64,000 nucleotides of DNA from assembly GCA_965225625.1 (NCBI GenBank), contig CBDDBH010000024.1:1-64000 (forward strand), given 5' to 3'. This stretch comes from CBDDBH01 sp965225625. GTDB taxonomy: Bacteria; Pseudomonadota; Gammaproteobacteria; JADZEE01. Below are positions 25,564 through 33,069 of this stretch, piece after piece (position 1 is the first letter of the stretch; every line of letters begins with the position of its first letter). The notes under the pieces were generated by a model. It saw only the letters and a program-made list of their open reading frames with translations. It was not told the DNA's origin and did no database searches. Both the position numbers and the translations under genes were made by a program.

Positions 25564-26802
25564 TCAACCAACCCTAAGGATCTTCATCGGAAACAGATCC
25601 CCAATTGGCCCGGTGCTGTCCCCGGCCTGCTTGCCGGGTACTGGAAACAGGCGTGCTGTCAGCGGCTTATTCAGTCGTATTGCCAGTGCGGCGACATCGG
25701 TCAAAATGCGCCGCAACTGTGCATCACTGGTGTCGCCGGGAATGGCAACGGCATCGAGTCCGGTCCCACACACGGCGGAATAGCTCAGCAGCGCGGCCAG
25801 CCCATAGTGATCGAAGGCACGACGCGCCAAGGTCGCGTCTTCCAGCGGGGGTAGAAACAAACCCTGGTAGCCGGTGCGTTTCACCGGCACCTGCTTGATT
25901 ACGGAGGTCAGCATCTCGCAGGCGGCGAGTGTACCCGGCGAGCCGAATGGTGCTCCGATTAAGCTCTCTACGGCGGTGCCTATGCTGTTCTCACGCCAGG
26001 GTGCCGGTGTTGTGTCGATACCGGCGTAATCTGGATTGCCGTCGTCAGCCAGACCCATTGCAATCTGTTCAACGACCTGTAACTCAGCACTGTACTGCTC
26101 GATAAGCGCCTGTTTTGCGCTGACCAATGAGTCCGACTCCTTACATACCCGCATGAACAAACCTGCCCCTTGGGTGCCGACGGTGAAACTCGATGCGGCG
26201 CCATCATGAAACCCACCCGGGAAAAACGGCACGCCCGGCGGGACGTTCGCAATGGCACCGAAGGAGAAATTCTGTACAGGATCAGTTCTTGCGAGTACGG
26301 CGATAACCTCGGCCGCCGCGGCGATTGCGCGATGATGTATTCCGGTAGCACGGGTGCCGATTGAAATCGTCGAGGTGATACCCTGCGCAGCGTTGCCGCG
26401 TATCGTCGCCACGGCGTCCGGCGAATCGTCATCCGCAGTGATCCCAGGACCAACCGATAGCAGATAACCTTCACCCACCTGCGCTTTTAAATCCGTTAAC
26501 AGTTTTGCCCGGTTCGCTTGCGGTAGTTTCGCGAGGAAATCGGCGTGAGCCTGGGTGGTAATCCGTTTGGTCTGGACCACGAATCCGGCCGTTTGGTAGG
26601 CGCGCTCAGCCGTATCGAGAAACCGCTTCGCTTCCTCAATTACGGCCTCGGAATCATTCGGGTTAATCGTAATTCCGGCAGTAATCGTGCGGATGGCGAA
26701 AGAGGGCGGCGGTGTCGTGTCGGCAAACACCGCTTCGTCAGTCGCGAATCCCGCGGCCACGAGCGCGACAGCGGATTGCTTGATGAATGTACGGCGATGC
26801 AA
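25564..26802 (-). CDS. Tat-exported DUF711-family protein
   Basis: About 412 residues if started at the TTG at 26800-26802. This places the twin-arginine signal 'HRRTFIKQSAVALVAAGFA' at the very N-terminus, with cleavage likely after 'AVFA'. A longer ATG start at 26868 would overlap the upstream gene by 44 bp and bury the signal. The body follows the DUF711/UPF0210 pattern: 'IRTITAGITINP', 'GYLLSVGPGITADDDSPDAVATIRGNA', 'GIHHRAIAAAAEVIAVLA', 'FSFGAIANVPPGVPFFPGGFHDG'. DUF711 proteins have no settled reaction, and the known ones I recall are cytoplasmic, so a Tat-exported member is unusual. It lies 22 bp after the RdhA-like gene and is probably cotranscribed. Confidence 0.78.
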   Translation of the reverse strand: MHRRTFIKQSAVALVAAGFATDEAVFADTTPPPSFAIRTITAGITINPNDSEAVIEEAKRFLDTAERAYQTAGFVVQTKRITTQAHADFLAKLPQANRAKLLTDLKAQVGEGYLLSVGPGITADDDSPDAVATIRGNAAQGITSTISIGTRATGIHHRAIAAAAEVIAVLARTDPVQNFSFGAIANVPPGVPFFPGGFHDGAASSFTVGTQGAGLFMRVCKESDSLVSAKQALIEQYSAELQVVEQIAMGLADDGNPDYAGIDTTPAPWRENSIGTAVESLIGAPFGSPGTLAACEMLTSVIKQVPVKRTGYQGLFLPPLEDATLARRAFDHYGLAALLSYSAVCGTGLDAVAIPGDTSDAQLRRILTDVAALAIRLNKPLTARLFPVPGKQAGDSTGPIGDLFPMKILRVG

Positions 26803-26824
26803 GTTTACAGGGTCCCGCGCTGTG

Positions 26825-27910
26825 CTACGGCATGCTGCCCATCGCCGAGCGAACCGTATAGATTTCATCGGGCAGACCCTCTTCCGGGATCCCCTGCATC
26901 AAAAATGCCGACTCACCCTTGCCGCGTACGCGATTGCGCCACCCCGGTTCCTGCTCTGCCGGCTTTTCTACTTTGGTCCAGGGTTCCTGAAGCCCGTCCT
27001 GGAGTTCCGCCCGCCACTTAGGCAAATCAATACTCTTTAGATGTTGCACAAAAGATTCCTTGTAGCGCCCGTCGAAACCCTTGGCATTAAACGGGCATAC
27101 CTGCAGACAGATCCCACACGAGTGGTAACTCCCCCAGTAAGGCGCGCAGGCCTGCGTGTCCACCACCCACTTTGTAATTCCGCGCACCTCCTGTTTTTCC
27201 GTAGAAATGGCATCACCGGGACAATATTTAGTGCACATAGCACAGTTGACGCAGATCTCGTCGATCCCCTCTAATTGCGGAGCGTCTTCGACTAACGGCA
27301 GATCGGTGGTAACGGCGGAGACCCGGAATGAGCAACCCAGCTCCAGATTGATGAGCGAGCCATGCTTGCCCAATTCTCCAAGACCGGCGGCATAAGCGTG
27401 CGGCAACATGTTGATCTGTTCGAAGCGCAATGAATGCGCCCGTGCGGGGTAACCCCGTGCGCGGATAAACTTAGCCAGCTCAGTGGCTAGCTCACCGACT
27501 TCGGCGTACGTACGCAACACCTCCTGAACGTGTTTATCGGTGGCACCGTGCTTCATCTCGTCGTACTCCATCGGCGCAGCCAATATCACTGCGTAGCGAT
27601 GCGGAACGTCACAACCTTTATAAACATGATAAGGATCAACGTGCGTTATCCCCACCATGGTGGCGCCGATATCCTTGCCGACCTGCTTAATTGCCGCGCT
27701 CGCAGCTTGCCGATTGGTATACTCCAGCCGCTGCTCGGCAACCTCACCGTCTACTTGCATGACACAGGCGACCGTTTTCTCCAAGTGTTCCATCGTTTTT
27801 GGGGTGGCACCGGCGGCGAAAACGTCGTAGCCAAAGCTGCGGGTGACCTGGGTTGGCTCTACATACTCGAGTTCTGGTTTATTCCACTCGTCAATTACGC
27901 GCTGTGACAT
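26825..27910 (-). CDS. RdhA/QueG-like iron-sulfur protein (reductive dehalogenase-like)
   Basis: A 361-residue protein. The start is the ATG at 27908-27910, with AGGAG 7 nt upstream. Residues about 160-205 ('SLRFEQINMLPHAYAAGLGELGKHGSLINLELGCSFRVSAVTTDLPL') match the corrinoid-binding core of reductive dehalogenases and epoxyqueuosine reductase QueG. Two [4Fe-4S] clusters follow: Cys220-x2-Cys223-x2-Cys226-x3-Cys230-Pro, and Cys265-x2-Cys268-x3-Cys272-Pro with Cys255 as the probable fourth ligand. There is no Tat signal, no fused reductase and no membrane anchor gene, so it is not a classic respiratory dehalogenase. Reductive dehalogenation or another cobalamin-dependent reduction of an aromatic is a reasonable guess. 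Confidence 0.82.
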   Translation of the reverse strand: MSQRVIDEWNKPELEYVEPTQVTRSFGYDVFAAGATPKTMEHLEKTVACVMQVDGEVAEQRLEYTNRQAASAAIKQVGKDIGATMVGITHVDPYHVYKGCDVPHRYAVILAAPMEYDEMKHGATDKHVQEVLRTYAEVGELATELAKFIRARGYPARAHSLRFEQINMLPHAYAAGLGELGKHGSLINLELGCSFRVSAVTTDLPLVEDAPQLEGIDEICVNCAMCTKYCPGDAISTEKQEVRGITKWVVDTQACAPYWGSYHSCGICLQVCPFNAKGFDGRYKESFVQHLKSIDLPKWRAELQDGLQEPWTKVEKPAEQEPGWRNRVRGKGESAFLMQGIPEEGLPDEIYTVRSAMGSMP

Positions 27911-27959
27911 AACTGCTCCTGTGCGATTGTGACCGGCATTTCCAACTGACACATATCAC

Positions 27960-27986
27960 TTTATAGCAAGGCACGAGGCGATCCAA
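27960..27986 (-). promoter_or_regulatory. Candidate sigma-70 promoter for the RdhA-like unit
   Basis: On the minus strand TTGGAT (27981-27986) and TATAAA (27960-27965) are separated by 15 bp, about 50 bp before the ATG. The spacing is shorter than the ideal 17, so this is tentative. Confidence 0.3.
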
Positions 27987-28010
27987 CGCTCCGATGCAGC
28001 ACGATCGCGA

Positions 28011-28016
28011 TATAAT
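28011..28016 (+). promoter_or_regulatory. Candidate -10 box for the RutA-like operon
   Basis: A perfect TATAAT lies 31 bp before the ATG at 28048 in the divergent gap. I see no good -35 box 16-18 bp upstream, so it may depend on an activator or be chance. Confidence 0.3.
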
Positions 28017-28047
28017 GCCGGCGCAAACGTCTTAAAGAAAACACCGC

Positions 28048-29094
28048 ATGCGTCATCTCGAATTCGGGATCTTCCTGCCGATCGCCAAAAACGGCTTTAT
28101 TGCGTCTAAGACGACCGCGCAGGCTATGCCGACGTGGGAACTCAACCGCGACGTCACCCTCAAATGCGAGGCTATGGGCTTCGAATTTGCACTGTCTATG
28201 ATCAAGCATCGCGGCTTCGGCGGTGAAACCGAATACTGGGACTATGCGCAGGATTCCTATGCGCTGATGGCTGGGCTGGCCACCATAACTGAGCGCATCG
28301 AGCTGTATCCCTCTATCGCGACGCTGACCATGCATCCCGCCATTTGCGCCCGCATGGCGGTTACTATCGATCACATGAGTCACGGGCGCTTTGGCCTCAA
28401 CATCGTCTCCGGTTGGTACAAAGACGAATACCGGCAAATGGGGTTATGGCCGGGCGACGAGCATTTCGGCTCGCGTTACGATTATGCGACCGAATATGTG
28501 ACGATCCTGCGAGAACTGTGGAGCACCGGCGTGTCGGATTTCAAGGGGCAGTATTTTCAACTTGACGACTGCCAATGCAAACCACTTCCGACCCGTAGTC
28601 TGCCGGTCGTGTGCGCTGGACAGTCAGGTCGCGGGCTGAGTTTCACCGCCGCGCTGGGCGATCGAAACTTTGTCATTGGCGGCATCGACACGCTCAAGGA
28701 AATCGGCGCGAATCTCAAGGCTAAAGCCGGCAAGGTCGGCAGACAAGTAGGCACCATCGCACTCAACAATATCTTTGCAGCGGATACAGACGCTGGCGCA
28801 CAAGCCTATTTTGACCACATCGTCGATGGCGCCGATGAAGGCGCATTGCGCACAATCGTCGGCCAGGCCGAACTCGATGAGTCCGAGGGTATGTCTCGCA
28901 GTCTCAAAGAAAAAGCCATGTTCATGGGCTTACCGACATTGGTCGGATCCTATGACACGATAGCGACTTACTTTGAGCGTATCGCCGCGGAGACGGACGT
29001 TGCAGCCGTCATGCTGGCGTTCCCGGATTTTCGTAAAGATCTGGACAACTTCGAAAAACATATATGGCCCCGGCTGCAATGCCGGGCACGCTGA
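28048..29094 (+). CDS. RutA-like flavin-dependent ring-opening oxygenase (LLM class)
   Basis: A 348-residue protein very close in pattern to pyrimidine oxygenase RutA: 'FGIFLPIAKNGFI', 'FEFALSMIKHRGFGG', 'LMAGLATITERIELYPSIATLTMHPAICARMAVTIDHMSHGRFGLNIVSGW', 'QMGLWPGDEHFGSRYDYATEYV', 'VICAGQSG'-like 'VVCAGQSGRG'. RutA cleaves the uracil amide bond using a flavin-N5-peroxide. Relatives attack other amides and C-S or C-Cl bonds. The rest of a rut operon (RutB-G) is not here. Instead the gene heads a tight operon with a maleate-isomerase-like protein, a flavodoxin-like reductase, an amidohydrolase and a CoA ligase. An N-heterocyclic or amide substrate other than uracil is therefore likely. Confidence 0.88.
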   Translation: MRHLEFGIFLPIAKNGFIASKTTAQAMPTWELNRDVTLKCEAMGFEFALSMIKHRGFGGETEYWDYAQDSYALMAGLATITERIELYPSIATLTMHPAICARMAVTIDHMSHGRFGLNIVSGWYKDEYRQMGLWPGDEHFGSRYDYATEYVTILRELWSTGVSDFKGQYFQLDDCQCKPLPTRSLPVVCAGQSGRGLSFTAALGDRNFVIGGIDTLKEIGANLKAKAGKVGRQVGTIALNNIFAADTDAGAQAYFDHIVDGADEGALRTIVGQAELDESEGMSRSLKEKAMFMGLPTLVGSYDTIATYFERIAAETDVAAVMLAFPDFRKDLDNFEKHIWPRLQCRAR

Positions 29095-29107
29095 GGCAGA
29101 ATTTTCC

Positions 29108-29854
29108 ATGACTGACTCCTTAGGATACCGAATGAAATTCGGCGTCATTGCGCCATCGACCAACACGTCGGTACAACCCGAATACGCAGCCATGACACCA
29201 CATGGCGTCAGCAACCATTTCTCGCGTGTGATCATTGCCGATACGACGGTCACCGATGATGCCAGTTTTATGATCATGCTCAACAACATCCGTGGCGCCT
29301 GCGACGATGCCGTCGATGCAGTGATGACCTGTAGTCCCGATCACGTGATCATGGGCATGTCGGCCGAAACCTTTTGGGACGGATTAGAAGGTAGTAAACG
29401 TCTGCACGCTCAGCTGGAAAAGCGAGCCGGAACCAAGGTCACACTCGGTTCCGATGCCTGCCGCGCGGCACTTGCGACTTATGGGAACATTAAGCGCATT
29501 GCCGTCGTCACACCCTATATGCCAGTCGGCGACAAGCAGGTGCAGCGATTCTTCAACGACTGCGGCTATGACGTGGTAAATATCAAAGGTTTGAAATGCC
29601 AAAGCCCGGTACTCATTGCTCACGTGTCGGAGCAGCAGCTACGCGATGCCATCATCGAGCTCAACACGGCCGACGTCGACGCTATCGTACAGGTCGGCAC
29701 CAACCTGGCGATGGCAAGGCTGGCGCCACTGGCGGAGTTCTGGCTGGATAAGCCGGTACTTGCCATCAATACCGCAACGTACTGGTATGCGCTCAGACAG
29801 AACGGCATCGAAGACAAGATCTACGGCTTTGGGCCACTGCTGGCGGAACACTAA
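29108..29854 (+). CDS. Maleate isomerase/arylmalonate decarboxylase family protein lacking both catalytic Cys
   Basis: A 248-residue Asp/Glu-racemase-fold protein, starting 13 bp after the RutA-like stop at the ATG at 29108. 'KFGVIAPSTNTSVQPEYAAM' is the maleate cis-trans isomerase N-terminal signature, and 'KRIAVVTPYMPVGDKQV' the start of the second domain. In NicE-type maleate isomerases, as I remember them, one Cys lies in 'DVLAYACL' and one in 'LSACVQM'. The aligned stretches here are 'HVIMGMSAETFW' and 'IVQVGTNLAMARL', so Ser and Thr appear at those places. Either the chemistry differs or my alignment is off by a few residues. It probably acts on a dicarboxylate or amide made by the RutA-like enzyme. 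Confidence 0.8.
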   Translation: MTDSLGYRMKFGVIAPSTNTSVQPEYAAMTPHGVSNHFSRVIIADTTVTDDASFMIMLNNIRGACDDAVDAVMTCSPDHVIMGMSAETFWDGLEGSKRLHAQLEKRAGTKVTLGSDACRAALATYGNIKRIAVVTPYMPVGDKQVQRFFNDCGYDVVNIKGLKCQSPVLIAHVSEQQLRDAIIELNTADVDAIVQVGTNLAMARLAPLAEFWLDKPVLAINTATYWYALRQNGIEDKIYGFGPLLAEH

Positions 29855-29893
29855 ACGTCCGGATCAAGGGGTCAGTTATAATCCACGCACATC

Positions 29894-30559
29894 ATGCCAA
29901 CCACCATCGTAACCATCGTTTATCACAGCAACTTCAAGGGCTCGACCGAACAAGTCGCGAAGGCAATCGAGCGTGGCGCCAGCTCGGTGGAGGACGCCGA
30001 CGTGAAACTGGTGCGGGTCGAGGAGGTGGACGACAACTGGGATCGCCTCCACGCCTCCGACGCTATTATCTTCGGCACACCGACCTACATCGGCAGCGTC
30101 GCCGCCAAATTCAAAGAATTCATCGAAAAACTTGCAGGTGAAGTCTGGTTGAAGCGCATGTGGACCAACAAAATTGGCGGTGGCTTTACCTGTTCGGCCG
30201 GACGCAGCGGCGACAAACTGAACTGTCTGCAGGACCTGGTGATTTTCGCCGGACAGCTTGGCATGATTTGGGTGCCGGTGCGCATCACCGGCGGCAACTA
30301 CTCAACGCAGGGCAGCGAGGAAGATCTCAATCGTATGGCGGGTTACCTCGGTGTAATGGCACAAGCCAACATCGACGAGCCCGCTGAGCTGGCACCCCCC
30401 GCCAGCGATATCAAAACCGCTGAGATGCACGGTCATCACATAGCCAGCGTCGCTCGCCAGTTCGCCTACGGACGACGCGCATTACCCAGCGATTACGACA
30501 CCCTTAACGATGTCAACCAGGGTCGTCCGCAAACCATGCGTGAGTTACTGAGCCAGTAG
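29894..30559 (+). CDS. Flavodoxin-fold NAD(P)H-dependent oxidoreductase (WrbA-like)
   Basis: A 221-residue flavodoxin-like protein. The phosphate-binding loop is 'VYHSNFKGSTEQVAKAIERGA', followed by 'ASDAIIFGTPTYIGSVAAKFKEFIEKLAG' and 'GGFTCSAGRSGDKLNCLQDLVIFAGQLGM', all typical of WrbA/NADPH-dependent FMN reductase-like proteins. The C-terminal 60 residues are an extension with 'SVARQFAYGRRALPSDY'. Forty base pairs after the maleate-isomerase-like gene, it is well placed to supply reduced FMN to the RutA-like oxygenase, the job RutF does in the rut operon. That role is inferred from context. Confidence 0.84.
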   Translation: MPTTIVTIVYHSNFKGSTEQVAKAIERGASSVEDADVKLVRVEEVDDNWDRLHASDAIIFGTPTYIGSVAAKFKEFIEKLAGEVWLKRMWTNKIGGGFTCSAGRSGDKLNCLQDLVIFAGQLGMIWVPVRITGGNYSTQGSEEDLNRMAGYLGVMAQANIDEPAELAPPASDIKTAEMHGHHIASVARQFAYGRRALPSDYDTLNDVNQGRPQTMRELLSQ

Positions 30560-30568
30560 CACCGGCGC

Positions 30569-31432
30569 ATGCAGGCCATCGATATTGTCTGCAACTTGTT
30601 CACGCCGGTAGAGGTCCGCGAAGGACGTACCGGGGTTGACGAGCATTTTCTCGATCAAGTTCGCTTCCCTGAAACGTTTCGCGGTGGCGTAGACATACCG
30701 GATTATCTGCGCATGATGGATTCGGCGGGCATTGCCCGGGCATTACTCGTTGCCGTGCGCGGCGGCGATATGCGCGTCAAAGGTTCGTTCGAAATTACCT
30801 ATGAACGGGTCAAAAGCGTCTGTGATGAACACCCTACGCGTTTTTCCGGACTGGCCGGTGTTGATCCCACACGCGGTATGCGCGGACTCAGGGATCTCGA
30901 ACATGCGGTTACCGAATACGGTTTCGTCGGCGCGCATTTGTACCCACATTGGTTTGAGTTAGCGCCAGATCATGCCCGTTACTACCCCTACTACGCCAAA
31001 TGCTGCGAACTCGATATACCTATCATGATGCAGATCGGCCAAAACCTGATCTATCAACGGGATCGTCGTTTACCCAGCGTGGGCAGACCGATTTGTCTGG
31101 ATCAGGTCGCTATCGATTTTCCTGAGCTCAAACTCATTGGAATACATATCGGCATACCGTGGGCGGACGAGATGATTGCCATGGCCTGGAAACATGAGAA
31201 TGTCTTTATCGGCGCCGACGCCTACGGCCCTGCCTACTGGCCAAAAAGCCTTGTTAACTTCATCAACACTTACGGCCAGGACAAAGTTATGTTCGGCACT
31301 GATTGGCCAGTGCTGGAACCCGAACGCGCCATTCGAGACATCGAAGCATTGGAGCTGAGGCCACGCAGCGCTGAGAAGCTGCTGCGCGATAACGCATTGC
31401 GGGTGTTCGATTTAGCCGAATCCGCAACATGA
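30569..31432 (+). CDS. Amidohydrolase-2 (ACMSD-like) family protein without the HxH motif
   Basis: A 287-residue TIM-barrel protein of the amidohydrolase-2 family, which includes aromatic-acid decarboxylases (ACMSD, gamma-resorcylate and picolinate-path enzymes) and lactone or amide hydrolases. Recognisable parts are 'FSGLAGVDPTRGMRGLRDLEHA', 'FVGAHLYPHWFELAPDHARYYPYYAKCCELDIPIMMQIG', 'LKLIGIHIGIPWADEMIAMAWKHENVFIGADAYGP' and 'KVMFGTDWPVLEPERAI'. The usual metal-binding 'D-x-H-x-H' at the start is 'IDIVCN', so two ligands are missing while the later His and Asp remain. It is 10 bp after the reductase gene and overlaps the ligase gene by 4 bp (ATGA). Confidence 0.85.
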   Translation: MQAIDIVCNLFTPVEVREGRTGVDEHFLDQVRFPETFRGGVDIPDYLRMMDSAGIARALLVAVRGGDMRVKGSFEITYERVKSVCDEHPTRFSGLAGVDPTRGMRGLRDLEHAVTEYGFVGAHLYPHWFELAPDHARYYPYYAKCCELDIPIMMQIGQNLIYQRDRRLPSVGRPICLDQVAIDFPELKLIGIHIGIPWADEMIAMAWKHENVFIGADAYGPAYWPKSLVNFINTYGQDKVMFGTDWPVLEPERAIRDIEALELRPRSAEKLLRDNALRVFDLAESAT

Positions 31433-32973
31433 AAAAGCCTATGCCCGCGACTTATCGCCCACTCACCCTGGCAGATGGTCTGCGCGCTGCTGCGGCACGC
31501 GCCCCGGGCAAAGTTGTATTGCACGGCGAGGAACAAACCTTGCGCTTCGATGCGCTGATCGAGCGGATCAATCGCATCGCGAATGCTGCAACCCACAATC
31601 TGGGTTTGGAGGTGGGTGACCATGTCACCTTGTTGGCGCCGAACTGTATCGAATACGTTGAATTAGTCGTGGGTCTGGCCGCGGCAGGATGCGCCGTGGT
31701 CACGGCCAATCCACATCTGGGCGAGGCTGAGTTTCGCGCGATCTACGCAGACAGCGAATCGAAAGCACTATTCGTCCATCACACACTGGCGGGATTCGTA
31801 CGTGACCTCGGAATCGAGCGCACGCAGCGGACCTTAGTCATCGGTGAGAACTACGAAGAATGGCGAAGCCGCGGCGCAGATACGGCGGCCGCGGTTGAGT
31901 TCGACGAAACTCAACATTTCGCGATCTCCTACACGTCCGGCACAACCGGACAGCCGAAAGGCGTCATGCTTTCGCATCGCTCGAGGGTTTTGACGTGTCT
32001 GGCGATGGCGACGGAGTACGGCTGTTACGGACCAGCCGACCGCGCGCTATGCCCGGCGCCACTGTTTCATGGCGCTGGATTTGCGTTTGCGTTGGCGCCG
32101 CTATATTTCGGGGGATCGGCGCGGATCATGACCAGGTTCGATCCCGAACAAACGTTAAAATCGCTGGCTGATGACGCGGCAACCAATGTCTTCATGGTAC
32201 CGACGCATTTCCAGGCTCTGTTTTCTCTTTCGCCGCAAATACTAGCGCGCTATCCCACCCCCGCGCTAAAAACCATCATCTCCAATGCGGCCCCGTTGGC
32301 GCAGACGGCCAAACAAACGATCGTCGAACACTTTGGCGATGGCCTTTTGTTCGAATGCTACGGCTCCACGGAGGGCGGAATTGTGAGCAACCTGCGGCCC
32401 GCGGATCAATTGCACAAAACGCAATGCGTCGGACAAGCTTTTCCGTGCACTGAGATCCAGATTGTGGACGACGCCGGACAGCCTGTTGCTGCCAACATGA
32501 TTGGTGAGGTCTGCTCGCGATCACCCTACCTGTTCAACGGCTACTGGCGTCAACCACAAGCAACCGCGCAGACGCTACGCGGCGAATGGTTTTGCGCTGG
32601 CGATCTCGGTCGGCTTGACGACGACGGCTACCTGTATCTTGAAGGACGTTCCAAAGACATGATTATCTCCGGTGGCGTGAATATTTATCCACGCGAAATC
32701 GAGGAGTGCCTACTACAACACCCGGCAGTGGCCGACATAGCTGTGGTCGGCGCGAAGGACGACTATTGGGGTGAAGCCGTAACGGCTTTCGTAGTCGTCG
32801 GCGCAACAGCGCCGACACGAGATGAGTTGGAGGTTTTTTGCAGCACCAAGCTCAGCAAGTTTAAATTGCCCAAAGATTATCAATTCGTTGACGCCATTCC
32901 CAAGAACGCATCGGGAAAGGTCCTGAAACGCGTGCTGCGCGATCGTTTGGATTCGAGCGGGGAAACCCGTTGA
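31429..32973 (+). CDS. AMP-forming CoA ligase (acyl/aryl)
   Basis: A 514-residue ANL enzyme with 'ISYTSGTTGQPKGVMLSHRS', 'CYGSTEGGIVSN', 'GEWFCAGDLGRLDDDGYLYLEGRSKDMIISGG' and the C-terminal catalytic-lysine motif 'NASGKVLKRVLRD'. It activates a carboxylic acid to its CoA thioester. Its ATG overlaps the amidohydrolase stop as ATGA, so it is the fifth and last gene of the RutA-like operon. Its substrate is probably the acid left after ring opening and amide hydrolysis. The gene ends at a perfect 42-bp palindrome shared with a convergent gene. Confidence 0.9.
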   Translation: MKKPMPATYRPLTLADGLRAAAARAPGKVVLHGEEQTLRFDALIERINRIANAATHNLGLEVGDHVTLLAPNCIEYVELVVGLAAAGCAVVTANPHLGEAEFRAIYADSESKALFVHHTLAGFVRDLGIERTQRTLVIGENYEEWRSRGADTAAAVEFDETQHFAISYTSGTTGQPKGVMLSHRSRVLTCLAMATEYGCYGPADRALCPAPLFHGAGFAFALAPLYFGGSARIMTRFDPEQTLKSLADDAATNVFMVPTHFQALFSLSPQILARYPTPALKTIISNAAPLAQTAKQTIVEHFGDGLLFECYGSTEGGIVSNLRPADQLHKTQCVGQAFPCTEIQIVDDAGQPVAANMIGEVCSRSPYLFNGYWRQPQATAQTLRGEWFCAGDLGRLDDDGYLYLEGRSKDMIISGGVNIYPREIEECLLQHPAVADIAVVGAKDDYWGEAVTAFVVVGATAPTRDELEVFCSTKLSKFKLPKDYQFVDAIPKNASGKVLKRVLRDRLDSSGETR

Positions 32974-33025
32974 ATCCGCTGATTCCTAGGCCGCCGCAAA
33001 TCATTAACACAGAGAGCTTTCATTA

Positions 33026-33067
33026 ACCCCTCACCCGACCGCCATCCATGGCGGTCGGGTGAGGGGT
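33026..33067. terminator. Perfect 20-bp-arm palindrome between convergent genes
   Basis: Arms of 20 bp (33026-33045 and 33048-33067) are separated only by CC. The arm includes CCCCTCACCCGACCGCCAT. It lies 53 bp after the CoA ligase stop and 2 bp before the stop of the convergent DUF1989 gene, which fits a bidirectional terminator or REP-like element. The GACCGCCAT and GGGGTAATCA parts recur in the other composite repeats of this window. Confidence 0.6.
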
Positions 33068-33069
33068 AA

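Noticed and set aside
26825..27910. A respiratory reductive dehalogenase
   Set aside because: Only a cautious RdhA/QueG-like label is justified. There is no Tat signal, no RdhB-like anchor and no regulator, and the length is that of short relatives.
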